Shown here one piece after another: positions 31,988 through 41,499 of a stretch of DNA of 64,000 bases. The translations under genes were made by a program, and so were the position numbers. The first letter of the stretch is position 1, and each line of letters opens with the position of its first letter. Source of the stretch: an uncultured Eggerthellaceae bacterium (lineage in GTDB: Bacteria; Actinomycetota; Coriobacteriia; Coriobacteriales; Eggerthellaceae); contig CAMOLA010000002.1 of the NCBI GenBank assembly GCA_946618265.1, positions 43,881 through 107,880 of the forward strand. Direction: 5' to 3'. The notes under the pieces are model-generated. The model was not told where the DNA came from, did not search any database, and worked only from the letters and a program-made list of their open reading frames with translations.

Positions 31988-34906
31988 ATGCCGAAGGGCT
32001 GGAAGAAGTTTTGGCCGTACAAAAAGGCGTTGAAAATTGCCAAGCGAATAGCCAAAGACAGGTTGTTGAGCAGGAAGCTTCCCGCAATTTACGAAGAAGC
32101 TGCGAAGCAGCCCGTTGACGAGCGCAAGGTTCTGTTTGCCGAGGGCAAGCTCACGGCGATGCCCGATGCGTATACGCTATTGTGGAATCGTCTCGAAAAG
32201 CGATATGATTTCGACCTAAGCTACATTACTCTTCGGCAAAACTCCGTTCGATACAAGGAATATGAGCAGAATTGCGAAGCCTTTGTACGCGAGCTTGCAA
32301 CAGCCAAGTACGTTTTTCTCAACGATGCGTCTGACGTGGTGAGCTGCGTGCCGCTGCGGCCAGAGACCAAAGTCGTCCAGTTGTGGCATGCGTGTGGAGC
32401 GTTCAAGAAATGGGGCATGAGCACCGCTGATCTTAAGTTTGGCGGTTCGCGCGAGGATATTCTTCGTCATCCATTTTATAAAAACCTCAGCATGGTTACC
32501 GTCAGCAGCCCTGAGGTCGAATGGGCCTACCGTGAAGCCATGGTTCTTGAGGATACTCCCGAGGTCGTGCAGCCAATAGGTGTAAGCAGGACCGACGTAT
32601 TTCATGATCCGAGCTTTGTGGATGCTGCTCGCCGGCGGGTTGAGCTTCGGTACCCGGCTTGCAAAGACAAGCAGATAATTCTCTATGCACCGACGTTTCG
32701 CGGGCATGTGAAAACCGCAAAAGGCCCTGGCGATCTCGATATCGAGGCGTTGCGCGATGCGCTTGGGGATACTCATGTGCTGCTTATCAAGCATCATCCA
32801 TTCGTCAAGTGTCCTCCGGAAATTCCGGAAGGTTGCGAAACGTTTGCGTTTCAGGTGGGGAACCGTCTGCCGATTGATGCGTTGCTTTGTGCGGCTGATA
32901 TTTGTATTTCAGATTATTCGTCTATCGTATTCGAATATTCGTTGTTCGAGCGGCCGATGGCATTTTTTGCCCCCGACCTTTCCGATTACGGTGATTGGCG
33001 GGGCTTTTACTATGATTACGATGAGCTTACGCCAGGACCGGTGTTTCAGGACAATGAGTGCCTTATCGAATGGCTGACGCATCTGGACGAACGGTTCGAC
33101 AAAGCGGAAGTAAGCGCGTTTCGCAATCGGTTTATGAGTTCGTGCGATGGTTTTGCCACGAGAAGAATAATAGAACGCGTATTTGACGAGGAGACGCTGC
33201 AACTGCATAGCAAGATGCGTCGTATTCCCGCATTAGCCGCCAAAAATGGGGCTGGCAAAGATATAAGCATCATCATACCTGCGTACAATGCTTCTGATAC
33301 GCTCGTACGTGCTCTGGAGTCGATTATCGATCAGACGTATGCAACCGAGAGCATGGAAGTCGTCATCGTGGACGATTGCTCGAACGACGATACTTTTTCT
33401 ATCGCAAAACGATATGCCGAAGAGAATCCCGGATTGATAACCGTGGCGCAGACCGAAACACAATCGGGTTCTCCTTCTGAGCCACGCAACATCGGACTGC
33501 AACTCGCCCGTGGTGAATACGTCTTCTTCATGGACGCTGACGATTGGCTTGGCGACGAAGCGGTTCTGCGAATGCTCGGACATGCCGTCGAGTGGAACTC
33601 GGATGTTTTAGCCGTTAAGCTCGTGGGGCGTGGAGGTCGCTCTGTTCCGACTGCCATGTTTGCCTCGAACGATCCCGATGTAGACATCTATCGTTCAAAG
33701 CTCATGTGGACGTTTGCGCCCCTTAAGCTTTTCCGGAAAACTCTTGTCGAGAATATTCGGTTTCCTCGGTTCATGCCCGAAGATATCAGCTTTGTCCTAC
33801 GCGCCTTTGTGGAGGCGGATATCGTCTCCATTGCAGCTGATTATGATTATTACAATGCGGCGTACGTCAAGAACGACGACGCGAATATTTCGCTTACGAC
33901 ATGGAACGATGTCGAATCGAATCTCGAGGCATATGGCGATTTATTCGAGTTCATCGAACAACGGGTTCCAGCGGAGGAGCGTGAGCACGTTCTTCTCAGA
34001 AGAATCATCAGGCGCGATGTGTTCCGCACGTTGATTACGGTTCTCGAAAGCCAAGATGAACGAGCACGCGATTGGTTTGATCGGATTATCCATCAGGTGG
34101 GTCCGCATTATCAGCCCGATGTATACCTGACCACTCCGCCGGAGATGAGGATAGTGCTAGATGCCGCGTTTTTCGAGGGATTCGATGTTGCGCGAGAGGT
34201 TGTGGAAAAGCTTCGAACTACGGCTTCGGAAGGCGCAGAGCCGTTCCTGCATTATGCCGTTACCGACGATAGCCTCATATGTCACGTCGATGTGGATGCG
34301 GGCACGTACGATTGCCAGATTGAAAGGGCATTGCGGTCTAAGGCCTCGATTGTAGATGCCGCATGGAATTCCGATGGCACCCTTTCCATTAGCGGTTCGG
34401 TAGCTGCGAGCAGGGCGGTCGAGACGTTGGTTGACTCATGCGGAATTTCGATCGTCGCTCGCGATAATGGGTCTGATTTCGAATGTGCGTGGGATTGCGC
34501 TCTTAGTTGGACTGGGGTGTCGCCCGATGTTGTAGATGAGTATCCGGCGAAAGGTACTTGGTCGGCATGCCTAACGGCTTTGGAGGCCTTTGAGGGTTTT
34601 GGCCGAGCGCAAAATGACAAAACCCAGTTTGACGATGAGGAAGATGGCGATGAGACGCGGTTGGATTCCGCGGCTGCACCGCAAGAGCAAGAGCTGGCGG
34701 AGCGTTCCTTGAATCTATATCTCGTGATGCGAATTGGCGGCATACGGAAAGCCGCACGTTTGCGCTATCCGGTGATTTCAAGCGAATACCCCTGGGGCTC
34801 CATTTCCTTCGCGACGGAATTGGAGCCGAGTCATCAATATCTGCTCAGGGGAAACAGGGCGGGCAATTTCTCGCTTGTGGAGCGGACGCTTTCCAGCCAG
34901 GAGTAG
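31988..34906 (+). CDS. Bifunctional CDP-polyol phosphotransferase / family 2 glycosyltransferase
   Basis: This 972-aa protein has two enzyme domains. Residues 1 to about 400 form a CDP-glycerol/ribitol phosphotransferase of the TagF/TarL type (QLWHACGAFKKWG near 131, IILYAPTFRG, LLIKHHPFVK, CISDYSSIVFEYSLFERP near 307). From about 424 a GT-A domain begins (DISIIIPAYNASDTLVRALE) with VDDCSNDDTF and FMDADDWLG. The last 250 residues have no clear fold. It probably extends a polyol-phosphate chain and adds a sugar. Base composition is visibly less GC-rich than the his genes. GAGGAACGGGG supports the start. Confidence 0.85.
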   Translation: MPKGWKKFWPYKKALKIAKRIAKDRLLSRKLPAIYEEAAKQPVDERKVLFAEGKLTAMPDAYTLLWNRLEKRYDFDLSYITLRQNSVRYKEYEQNCEAFVRELATAKYVFLNDASDVVSCVPLRPETKVVQLWHACGAFKKWGMSTADLKFGGSREDILRHPFYKNLSMVTVSSPEVEWAYREAMVLEDTPEVVQPIGVSRTDVFHDPSFVDAARRRVELRYPACKDKQIILYAPTFRGHVKTAKGPGDLDIEALRDALGDTHVLLIKHHPFVKCPPEIPEGCETFAFQVGNRLPIDALLCAADICISDYSSIVFEYSLFERPMAFFAPDLSDYGDWRGFYYDYDELTPGPVFQDNECLIEWLTHLDERFDKAEVSAFRNRFMSSCDGFATRRIIERVFDEETLQLHSKMRRIPALAAKNGAGKDISIIIPAYNASDTLVRALESIIDQTYATESMEVVIVDDCSNDDTFSIAKRYAEENPGLITVAQTETQSGSPSEPRNIGLQLARGEYVFFMDADDWLGDEAVLRMLGHAVEWNSDVLAVKLVGRGGRSVPTAMFASNDPDVDIYRSKLMWTFAPLKLFRKTLVENIRFPRFMPEDISFVLRAFVEADIVSIAADYDYYNAAYVKNDDANISLTTWNDVESNLEAYGDLFEFIEQRVPAEEREHVLLRRIIRRDVFRTLITVLESQDERARDWFDRIIHQVGPHYQPDVYLTTPPEMRIVLDAAFFEGFDVAREVVEKLRTTASEGAEPFLHYAVTDDSLICHVDVDAGTYDCQIERALRSKASIVDAAWNSDGTLSISGSVAASRAVETLVDSCGISIVARDNGSDFECAWDCALSWTGVSPDVVDEYPAKGTWSACLTALEAFEGFGRAQNDKTQFDDEEDGDETRLDSAAAPQEQELAERSLNLYLVMRIGGIRKAARLRYPVISSEYPWGSISFATELEPSHQYLLRGNRAGNFSLVERTLSSQE

Positions 34907-34939
34907 AGCGTCTAGGTTTTTATAATGTGATAGAGGTAC

Positions 34940-37756
34940 ATGATGAGTATGACGACGACGCTAGCGGGGTTTGCAAAGGCTGGTTTTCGAGGCGTTTTCA
35001 AGAAACTCCGGCAATTGGCAAACTCTGGGATTTCTCTACCACACGTGCGAAGTCGGGCGGCGTATGCTCTGGACGACGTATGCATCGTAAACTTGTCACA
35101 TTCGGCTGATGAAGCTAATGACATCATGCTGAAAACCGAAAAACCACTCGTGTTGTTTGTCGATGATGGCGCAACGTATGATGATGATTACATCGAGGGG
35201 GTTGCGCAGGTTCTGTCACATGATAGATCGCTCGGAATGGCTTCGGGTCTCGTGTTAGCGCACAATGGCAAGCCGTTGGCCAACGAGGTCGACACGTCTG
35301 AGGACAAGATCATCAAGCACGATGCATCCCGGAAGTTCGCCGAGAGCGTTATTCTGCCGTATGGTGGGGTGTATCGGGCGGATGTCATCCGCAAATACGG
35401 CCTGCGTTTCGACGAAGAGCTCACATATTGTCGAGATGAGCTCTTTGCACTGCAATATATGCAGGTAGCACCTAAGACTGCACGTATCAATCAGCACAAG
35501 TACCGTACGGCAAAGATTCTCGACGAGACGGGCCCTAAAACGCCTCAAAGCAACGACAAGCGTTGGTACCTCGATTCTGCGCTGGTTCTACTCGAAAAGT
35601 TGAAGACGACATCGGGCGAGTTGTCGCGAATCGCGCAATACGGCCTACTCTATCTTACGATTCCGCGATTCAAATCCAATCAAGGCGGTTTGCTCAAGAT
35701 GGCATTCGATAGTCCGCAAGAGCGTGAAGCATACCTTGCCCAAGTGGGCGAAGTTATGCGCTATGTGGATGACGACGTGCTATTCTGCCGCGCAAAGGCG
35801 GTTTCTTGGGAGCGGTACAAAAAGATTTATCTTGCTCAGTTGCGCAACCCTGACAACCCGCTCGAGTTTGAAGTCAGGCGCAGTATATCGAATCCCGTTT
35901 CTGGGAAAAGCGGCGTTAACCTGCATGTGACCGATGCGCGGCTGTATTTGAAGGAATCGCCTTCGAATGCCGATTTGTGTCATATGAGCGAACAGCACGT
36001 CATAGTGACCACTCTCAAATACGCTGAAGACGGTACGGGGTGCAAGGGACTCGACATACGCTTCAGGCTTGCCCGATGCTTCCCGATCGGCTCGTATCAG
36101 TTCGTCTTTCTCAGCGAGAGCTGCGGCGAAAAGCGAGAATATCCAGCAGTTTGGGAGACGCCCGTTGCGGGTATTGTGACGTTTTTCGATTGCTACGCTT
36201 GCCGGCAGGATACATTTCATGCGTTCATACCGCTTGAAGAGGGTGTTGCGAGTCAGGTGATATCGCTTGTCGCGGAATTTGACGGTTATCGAGTCGAAAA
36301 GGCAATCGAGTTCAGCAAATCATCATGGTCATGTAAGCTGACGACTGGCGATGAGTACGGGTATTGGTATTTCGATGGCCACATCGCTCGCTCAACCGGT
36401 AAAACCATAGTGGTGGAACAGGCTTCGCTCGAAGAAAGAACGGCTGCCGAGGATCGATATCTAGCACATTTGCAACATCGGGCGGATGAGGCGGAGGCTA
36501 GGGCTAAACAGCAACCGGGAAATAGGAAACTGGTAAGCGATTGCGAAACGGCATTGCGAGTTTTAGAGCTGAGACGTGCATATTGGGATACGCTTCCAGA
36601 GTTCGAAGACCGCATCATCTGGACTTACAATGATAAAAGCTATAAAGCGGGCGATAACGCCGAGTACGCCATGCGCTACGCTGTAGCCCAAGATGATGGA
36701 ATCGAGAAGGTCTACTTCATCAACCCTGCTACCAAGGATGGCGCGAGGTTGAAGAAAGAGGGCTATACCGTACTCGATCCTTCCACGATTGAAGGCAAGC
36801 TGTATGCGCTTCATGCCGACGTAGTTCACATGACCCATGTGCCCGCGTTTCTGAAGCTCGGACTTGGTCCCAGTTTGATCACGTATTTCAGAGATTTGCT
36901 CGACGCTAAAGTGGTTCGCATGTACCACGGCTATCCGATAACCACGAGCGCGTCCTATGCGCAAATATCAGATGATTGCATCGGCGTCGTCATTGGGTCG
37001 GAATATGAGCGAGATTTGTATACTAATAAGGATAATGGCTATGCGATGGACCAGGTCATCGATTCTGGCATGCCCCGTTACGACGATCTCATCGATGATA
37101 GCCGTCATCAGATTCTGTTCGCCCCGACATGGCGGCCCTCCCTTACGGGCAAGAGCTTGGGCGGTGGTGTGACCGCCCATAATCCGCATTTCAAGGATTC
37201 CGAGTACTTCAAACTGTACAATCGCGTAATGAACGACCCGCGGGTGCTCAACGCAGCGCGTGAGAACGGTTATAAGATCAAGATGTTCCTGCATCCCACG
37301 CTTAGTGCGCAAACCGTCGATTTCGAACCGAATGATGTGGTGGAGGCGCTCAGCTGCACGGAAGATATCGATTATGTGACCATCATGCGGCAGAGCGATT
37401 TGATGGTCACTGACTATTCGAGCGTTCAATACGATTTTGCCTATATGCGCAAGCCTGTTGTGTACTATCACGACCCGGCGCTCCCATATTGGCGGGTGGT
37501 CGACTTCGACTATGCTGAAATCGGGTTCGGCGAGATTTGCACGAGCTCCGATGAGCTTGCGGACATGCTCGTGAATTACATGGAAAACGATTGCCGTATG
37601 AAAGACAAATACGTCAAGCGCGTGCAAGAGTTCTTCGTGCACGACGACCAAGAAGCTGGAAAGCGATTATACGAGGCCGATTTGGCAATTCAGGCAGCAG
37701 GTGCACCGAAAGTGCGTCTTGTGCCTGGCGATGTCAAGGATTCGAAAGGTCTATAG
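34940..37756 (+). CDS. Large CDP-polyol phosphotransferase with N-terminal glycosyltransferase-like region
   Basis: This 938-aa protein has an N-terminal region resembling a family 2 glycosyltransferase (PLVLFVDDGATYDDDYIEGV near 70-90) but without a clean nucleotide-binding start. A middle domain follows. From about 560 to the end it is a TagF/TarL-like transferase (WTYNDKSYKAGDNAEYAMRY, VRMYHGYPITTSA near 660, ILFAPTWRPSL, VTDYSSVQYDFAYMRKP near 822-838). It would polymerise or cap glycerol- or ribitol-phosphate units. AGAGGT lies before two adjacent ATGs (34940 and 34943). It starts 33 bases after the preceding transferase. Confidence 0.82.
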   Translation: MMSMTTTLAGFAKAGFRGVFKKLRQLANSGISLPHVRSRAAYALDDVCIVNLSHSADEANDIMLKTEKPLVLFVDDGATYDDDYIEGVAQVLSHDRSLGMASGLVLAHNGKPLANEVDTSEDKIIKHDASRKFAESVILPYGGVYRADVIRKYGLRFDEELTYCRDELFALQYMQVAPKTARINQHKYRTAKILDETGPKTPQSNDKRWYLDSALVLLEKLKTTSGELSRIAQYGLLYLTIPRFKSNQGGLLKMAFDSPQEREAYLAQVGEVMRYVDDDVLFCRAKAVSWERYKKIYLAQLRNPDNPLEFEVRRSISNPVSGKSGVNLHVTDARLYLKESPSNADLCHMSEQHVIVTTLKYAEDGTGCKGLDIRFRLARCFPIGSYQFVFLSESCGEKREYPAVWETPVAGIVTFFDCYACRQDTFHAFIPLEEGVASQVISLVAEFDGYRVEKAIEFSKSSWSCKLTTGDEYGYWYFDGHIARSTGKTIVVEQASLEERTAAEDRYLAHLQHRADEAEARAKQQPGNRKLVSDCETALRVLELRRAYWDTLPEFEDRIIWTYNDKSYKAGDNAEYAMRYAVAQDDGIEKVYFINPATKDGARLKKEGYTVLDPSTIEGKLYALHADVVHMTHVPAFLKLGLGPSLITYFRDLLDAKVVRMYHGYPITTSASYAQISDDCIGVVIGSEYERDLYTNKDNGYAMDQVIDSGMPRYDDLIDDSRHQILFAPTWRPSLTGKSLGGGVTAHNPHFKDSEYFKLYNRVMNDPRVLNAARENGYKIKMFLHPTLSAQTVDFEPNDVVEALSCTEDIDYVTIMRQSDLMVTDYSSVQYDFAYMRKPVVYYHDPALPYWRVVDFDYAEIGFGEICTSSDELADMLVNYMENDCRMKDKYVKRVQEFFVHDDQEAGKRLYEADLAIQAAGAPKVRLVPGDVKDSKGL

Positions 37757-37787
37757 GATACTGCGGCATCGTGGTTAGCTTGCGCTT

Positions 37788-37957
37788 GGTTACCGTTACT
37801 ATTCACGCTGGCCTCTCGACTGTCCGCCCTGGTCGTCGGCAGGGCGCTAGGTCTACAGCTGCTCGCGTATTAGAATTATTTAAGTTTGTGGCAGCGCAAG
37901 CGGCTACGCACCCTGCCGATGACCAGGGCTGCTTGGGCGTGAACAGTAACTGGTTAC
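37788..37957. repeat. MITE-like inverted repeat (element C)
   Basis: Two nested blocks pair: 37788-37808 (GGTTACCGTTACT...CACGC) with 37937-37957, and 37826-37844 (GCCCTGGTCGTCGGCAGGG) with 37911-37929. The block spacing differs between arms (17 versus 7 bases). The 170-bp unit sits in the 255-bp gap before the TagD gene and contains no gene. Like element A it carries ACTGTCCGCCC-like sequence in its left arm. Confidence 0.6.
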
Positions 37958-38011
37958 ATGCTCGTCGTATCATACCAAGTCATTTGATATGATAAGGGGC
38001 GTCAAGTTGAC

Positions 38012-38503
38012 ATGGATGAAAGGCGCCCGATGAGTTCGTTGGAGATTAAAGAAAGCTCGCTTGAGATGGTTGACGGCATCGCGATTGACCACTCGTATCC
38101 GGGTCTGAGGCGAGTACTGACATACGGCACGTTCGACTTGCTGCATTACGGGCACACTCGGCTTCTGCGTCGTGCCGCGGCAATGGGCGACTACCTTGTT
38201 GTGGCGCTTTCGACCGACGAGTTCAATGCAGGCAAGGGAAAGAAGAGCTTCTACCCTTATGAAGTGCGTCGGGAGATGCTCGAGGCCATACGATACGTCG
38301 ATCTCGTGATTCCTGAGTACTCCTGGGAGCAGAAGGTCGATGACGTTAAACGCTACGGCATCGATGTTGTCGTGATGGGCGGCGATTGGGCGGGAAGCGA
38401 CCGTTTCGAGTACCTGCGCGACTACTGCGAGCTTGTCTTTCTCGACCGTACGCCAGGGATTTCCACGACGCAGGTCAAACAACATCTTCATAAGGGCAAC
38501 TAG
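38012..38503 (+). CDS. tagD: Glycerol-3-phosphate cytidylyltransferase (TagD/TarD type)
   Basis: This 163-aa nucleotidyltransferase makes CDP-glycerol from CTP and glycerol-3-phosphate. The catalytic motifs are visible: RRVLTYGTFDLLHYGHTRLL (HxGH) and the C-terminal RTPGISTTQVKQHL (RTxGISTT). KKSFYPYEVRREMLEAIRYV is also typical. It has about 30 extra N-terminal residues over the usual 130-aa enzyme. ATG at 38012 follows AAGGGG at a long distance; ATG at 38030 follows AAAGG at better spacing and may be the true start. It supplies substrate for the CDP-glycerol transferases on both sides. Confidence 0.93.
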   Translation: MDERRPMSSLEIKESSLEMVDGIAIDHSYPGLRRVLTYGTFDLLHYGHTRLLRRAAAMGDYLVVALSTDEFNAGKGKKSFYPYEVRREMLEAIRYVDLVIPEYSWEQKVDDVKRYGIDVVVMGGDWAGSDRFEYLRDYCELVFLDRTPGISTTQVKQHLHKGN

Positions 38504-38575
38504 AACTCTGACGTACACGGCGGTCTCGTTGCGCATTGCGAAGGCCAACTGTGCACGTGGGCGGAAGGTTTCGCG

Positions 38576-41308
38576 ATGAATAGGCAGCAACAGTACTTGC
38601 TCAAATTGCTGAAAGAGATTCACGAGCTGTGCGTTCGCAACGATATCACGTATTTCATCGGCATGGGCACGCTTATTGGGGCCGTTCGCAACGAGGGCTT
38701 TCTCCCCTGGGATGACGACGCCGATCTTCTCATGACCTATGACAACTGGCAGAAATTCAAAGAGGTCTGCAAAACTCAGCTCCCTGCCAACAGGTACCTC
38801 GGCTCGCCTGACACGGAAGAATCATACGGCCACTTACTTCCGCGCTATGTATCGCGGGAAACGACCACCATTCATACATCTCAGTCGCTTCATGACGACG
38901 TAGCCGGAGAAATCATCGACATTTTCGTGCTCGATCCCATTGCCGATGGGCAAGAGGCCTATCGTGATTACCTGCAAGACATGTACCTGTACTCTTCGCT
39001 TGCAAATTACGCGAATGCAGCAGCGAGCAAAGTTGAGCTCGATCCGAATCGATTCAAGAAGTACCTCGATCGGATGAAAAGCGAAGGACGGCTTCCCGTC
39101 ATGAGGGAAATCGAAGAGATGCTTGCTTCGCACTTCGATGACAGGGGCTCGAATTATGCGTTTCGATGGCAGGGCGTCCCTATTTTGTTCGAACGGTCTT
39201 GGTTCGCTTCGACGGTCACGTTAAAGTTCGAAGACTGCGAATTGTTAGCTCCCAAGGGCATAAACGAGTTTCTTACTTGCTATTACGGCGAAGAATGGCC
39301 AGAAGTTCCGGGGTATATCAATCCGGCGAAACACAATGTGGCAGCATCGCTCGATTTTCCCTATACGGAAGCCCTCGAATACTTCAAACCAGAGTACGAC
39401 CGCGACCAGCTGCTGAAGGAAACGGAGGAGCGCCGACTCGTCTCATTGCAGAATGCGCCTATCAACAACTGGCTAAAGGACGAGAAAGCTCGGGCACGGT
39501 CTGAGGTTGTGGCCGCTGAAATAGATTTTCGGTTGGACAGTCATCGGTCCTTGCTCATGTCGGCCATGCAAGATGGGGATGCTGCAACTCTTGCTGTGCT
39601 CCTCGAGCCATACCTTACGTGGCAAACGGATATAGAGATGATTGGGCGCCATTCGAGCAAAGGGATATATCGGTATCTCAATCCCCAGCTCGTGCCGGTA
39701 ACGAACGAGGTATTCGAGGCAGGCCTGATTGCGCTTATGGGCACCAAACGCATTACGCATGCGTCGAGGCTCTTGCGTGTGAGAAGGCAATTGGGCTGGG
39801 AAATCACGGACGCGATGGCGGAGGTGGAAAACGCCATCGCCGAATTGCGTTCAGCGATGGACGATTATCAGTACGGCCGATATGGCGAAGGGGAGCGAAC
39901 CGCGAGGTCCTTGGTCGGACGATACCCCTTTGTCGCTTATTATCTCAAAATTCAGTGCATGCATTTGTGGCAGCTCTATAAGTGCGATTCCGATGAATGT
40001 TGTCTTGATCGTTTCAAGAGCGCTGTCGACGAGGGTCTCGAGCGATTTCCAGGAGATGGCTTTTTCGAAAAGCTCGAGGCTGATTACCTCGCAGAAGTTG
40101 GAGAGGCCGATGGTGCGCATGATTTGTATTTAAAGGCAGCCGAACGCACGCGGAACGGGCTTGCACTACTTGGTGTTTTCAAGGCAACTGGCTACCATCC
40201 GTCCTGGTTGCGTAATCCTCGTTGGGCGAAGCAGGCTGGAGTTGCGCAATGGAATGGGCCCATGCCCTCTCTCGAGGGTATGCCCACCGTCCGGCCAAAA
40301 CCGGTTGTCGACATCCTCGATTCCTGCAGTGATTGCCTGTTGCGATTGGCGGCAGAGGTGGCAGACGTCTGTAAAGAAGCAGGGATCGATTACGTGTTAG
40401 GCCCTTCGCTGGCTCGAGCCATTAACCAGGGTTCAGCATTGCCATTTAGCGATGGCGTTTGCGCTCTCATTTGTCGGTACGAGGATATGGCGCGTCTCGC
40501 AAATGCTCTATCGGCTTCCAAGTTGGCGAGCAGGTCGATAGAGGTAACGGTTGAGGGGGAGGATGATGGCACTGGAGGCATCCCCGCCATTCGCTATTAT
40601 TGTCTAGAATCGCTTTACTTCGATCTGAAGGCGCGAACTGCGCCGTCGCGTACCAGTTTGCACGTGTCGATTGTTCCTGCGGGGATTATGCGGACGGGTT
40701 CTGCGTTGCGGTTCCTTACCCGCATAATGGCGCGCTCCGCTTCGGGTGGAAGTGCGATGGGCTTCAAAGAGGGGCTTTTTGTGAAACTCGCAGGATTTGC
40801 CGCGAGTGCCGCACGGGGTGATATGAGCGTTTTCGAGGACAGGGTGTCCGTCTTCTACAGGGGTCATGAGTTTTGGATTTCGACGTGTTATGACAAAGTG
40901 GGCGGTGCTCTTGGTCTGTCGGAAACGCCTGCGGCGGATGAGGGCGCTGTGTTGAGATCTGGCTGCGTATCATATGGCTCTCTGCTTGCCAAGGGCTTGC
41001 TCGGCAATGAGTTCTTTACCCGGAAGAAGCAGGTGAGAAAGCTCAATCGTCGCGATAGGGTCTTGCTTAAGCGGTTCCAAACTAACTTTAGGCAAATAAA
41101 GCTGGCGGTAAGGCTGAAAGAGATCTCGACGGAGCTGCTAGCCCGCAAAACCGAGCTTCTCGATATGGCAAGCTGCGAAGACTGGGACGCTCTTAGAGTG
41201 GCCATGAGCTCATATTTGAAGTGCGCGAAGAAATTCGAAGGGGCTGGCAACCTCAAATTCGATGACGATCTGTATAGATTGTTGCTAGAAGTTCAAAAGC
41301 ATTCGTAA
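38576..41308 (+). CDS. licD: LicD-family phosphotransferase with a second, degenerate nucleotidyltransferase-like domain
   Basis: This 910-aa protein starts with a clear LicD domain (residues 1 to about 270): LKEIHELCVRNDITYFIGMG, GTLIGAVRNEGFLPWDDDAD and EIIDIFVLDPI. LicD proteins transfer phosphocholine or other phospho-groups from a CDP carrier to surface glycans. The middle (about 330-560) is helical and resembles TPR-type repeats. A second region (about 590-760) repeats the LicD layout (CKEAGIDYVLGPSLARAINQ) but lacks the Asp cluster at the matching place (GSALPFSDGVCAL), so it is probably inactive. Candidate donors come from the Lic-type genes at 44.4-48.5 kb. Confidence 0.85.
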   Translation: MNRQQQYLLKLLKEIHELCVRNDITYFIGMGTLIGAVRNEGFLPWDDDADLLMTYDNWQKFKEVCKTQLPANRYLGSPDTEESYGHLLPRYVSRETTTIHTSQSLHDDVAGEIIDIFVLDPIADGQEAYRDYLQDMYLYSSLANYANAAASKVELDPNRFKKYLDRMKSEGRLPVMREIEEMLASHFDDRGSNYAFRWQGVPILFERSWFASTVTLKFEDCELLAPKGINEFLTCYYGEEWPEVPGYINPAKHNVAASLDFPYTEALEYFKPEYDRDQLLKETEERRLVSLQNAPINNWLKDEKARARSEVVAAEIDFRLDSHRSLLMSAMQDGDAATLAVLLEPYLTWQTDIEMIGRHSSKGIYRYLNPQLVPVTNEVFEAGLIALMGTKRITHASRLLRVRRQLGWEITDAMAEVENAIAELRSAMDDYQYGRYGEGERTARSLVGRYPFVAYYLKIQCMHLWQLYKCDSDECCLDRFKSAVDEGLERFPGDGFFEKLEADYLAEVGEADGAHDLYLKAAERTRNGLALLGVFKATGYHPSWLRNPRWAKQAGVAQWNGPMPSLEGMPTVRPKPVVDILDSCSDCLLRLAAEVADVCKEAGIDYVLGPSLARAINQGSALPFSDGVCALICRYEDMARLANALSASKLASRSIEVTVEGEDDGTGGIPAIRYYCLESLYFDLKARTAPSRTSLHVSIVPAGIMRTGSALRFLTRIMARSASGGSAMGFKEGLFVKLAGFAASAARGDMSVFEDRVSVFYRGHEFWISTCYDKVGGALGLSETPAADEGAVLRSGCVSYGSLLAKGLLGNEFFTRKKQVRKLNRRDRVLLKRFQTNFRQIKLAVRLKEISTELLARKTELLDMASCEDWDALRVAMSSYLKCAKKFEGAGNLKFDDDLYRLLLEVQKHS

Positions 41309-41458
41309 GGGGCAGGTCGTTTCCCGCACTAACCTGGTATCCGTGAAGGCTTCGAGCATGAAGGGGTGCGGGAGATACCGTGAAGCTTTCTGCCATTCAG
41401 GCCTATTCGATTATGCTGTTTATTAGTCGTTGTCATATTTTGTCATATTTTCAATGTG

Positions 41459-41481
41459 CGGGGAGGCTGCACTCCTCCCCG
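41459..41481 (+). promoter_or_regulatory. GC-rich hairpin in the leader of the phosphodiesterase gene
   Basis: CGGGGAGG and CCTCCCCG pair across loop CTGCACT, ending just before the AAGGAAG ribosome site. It is preceded by a direct repeat (TGTCATATTT twice, 41428-41449). The hairpin could affect translation initiation. No T tract follows. Confidence 0.35.
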
Positions 41482-41499
41482 AAAAGGAAGTGAATTTGG

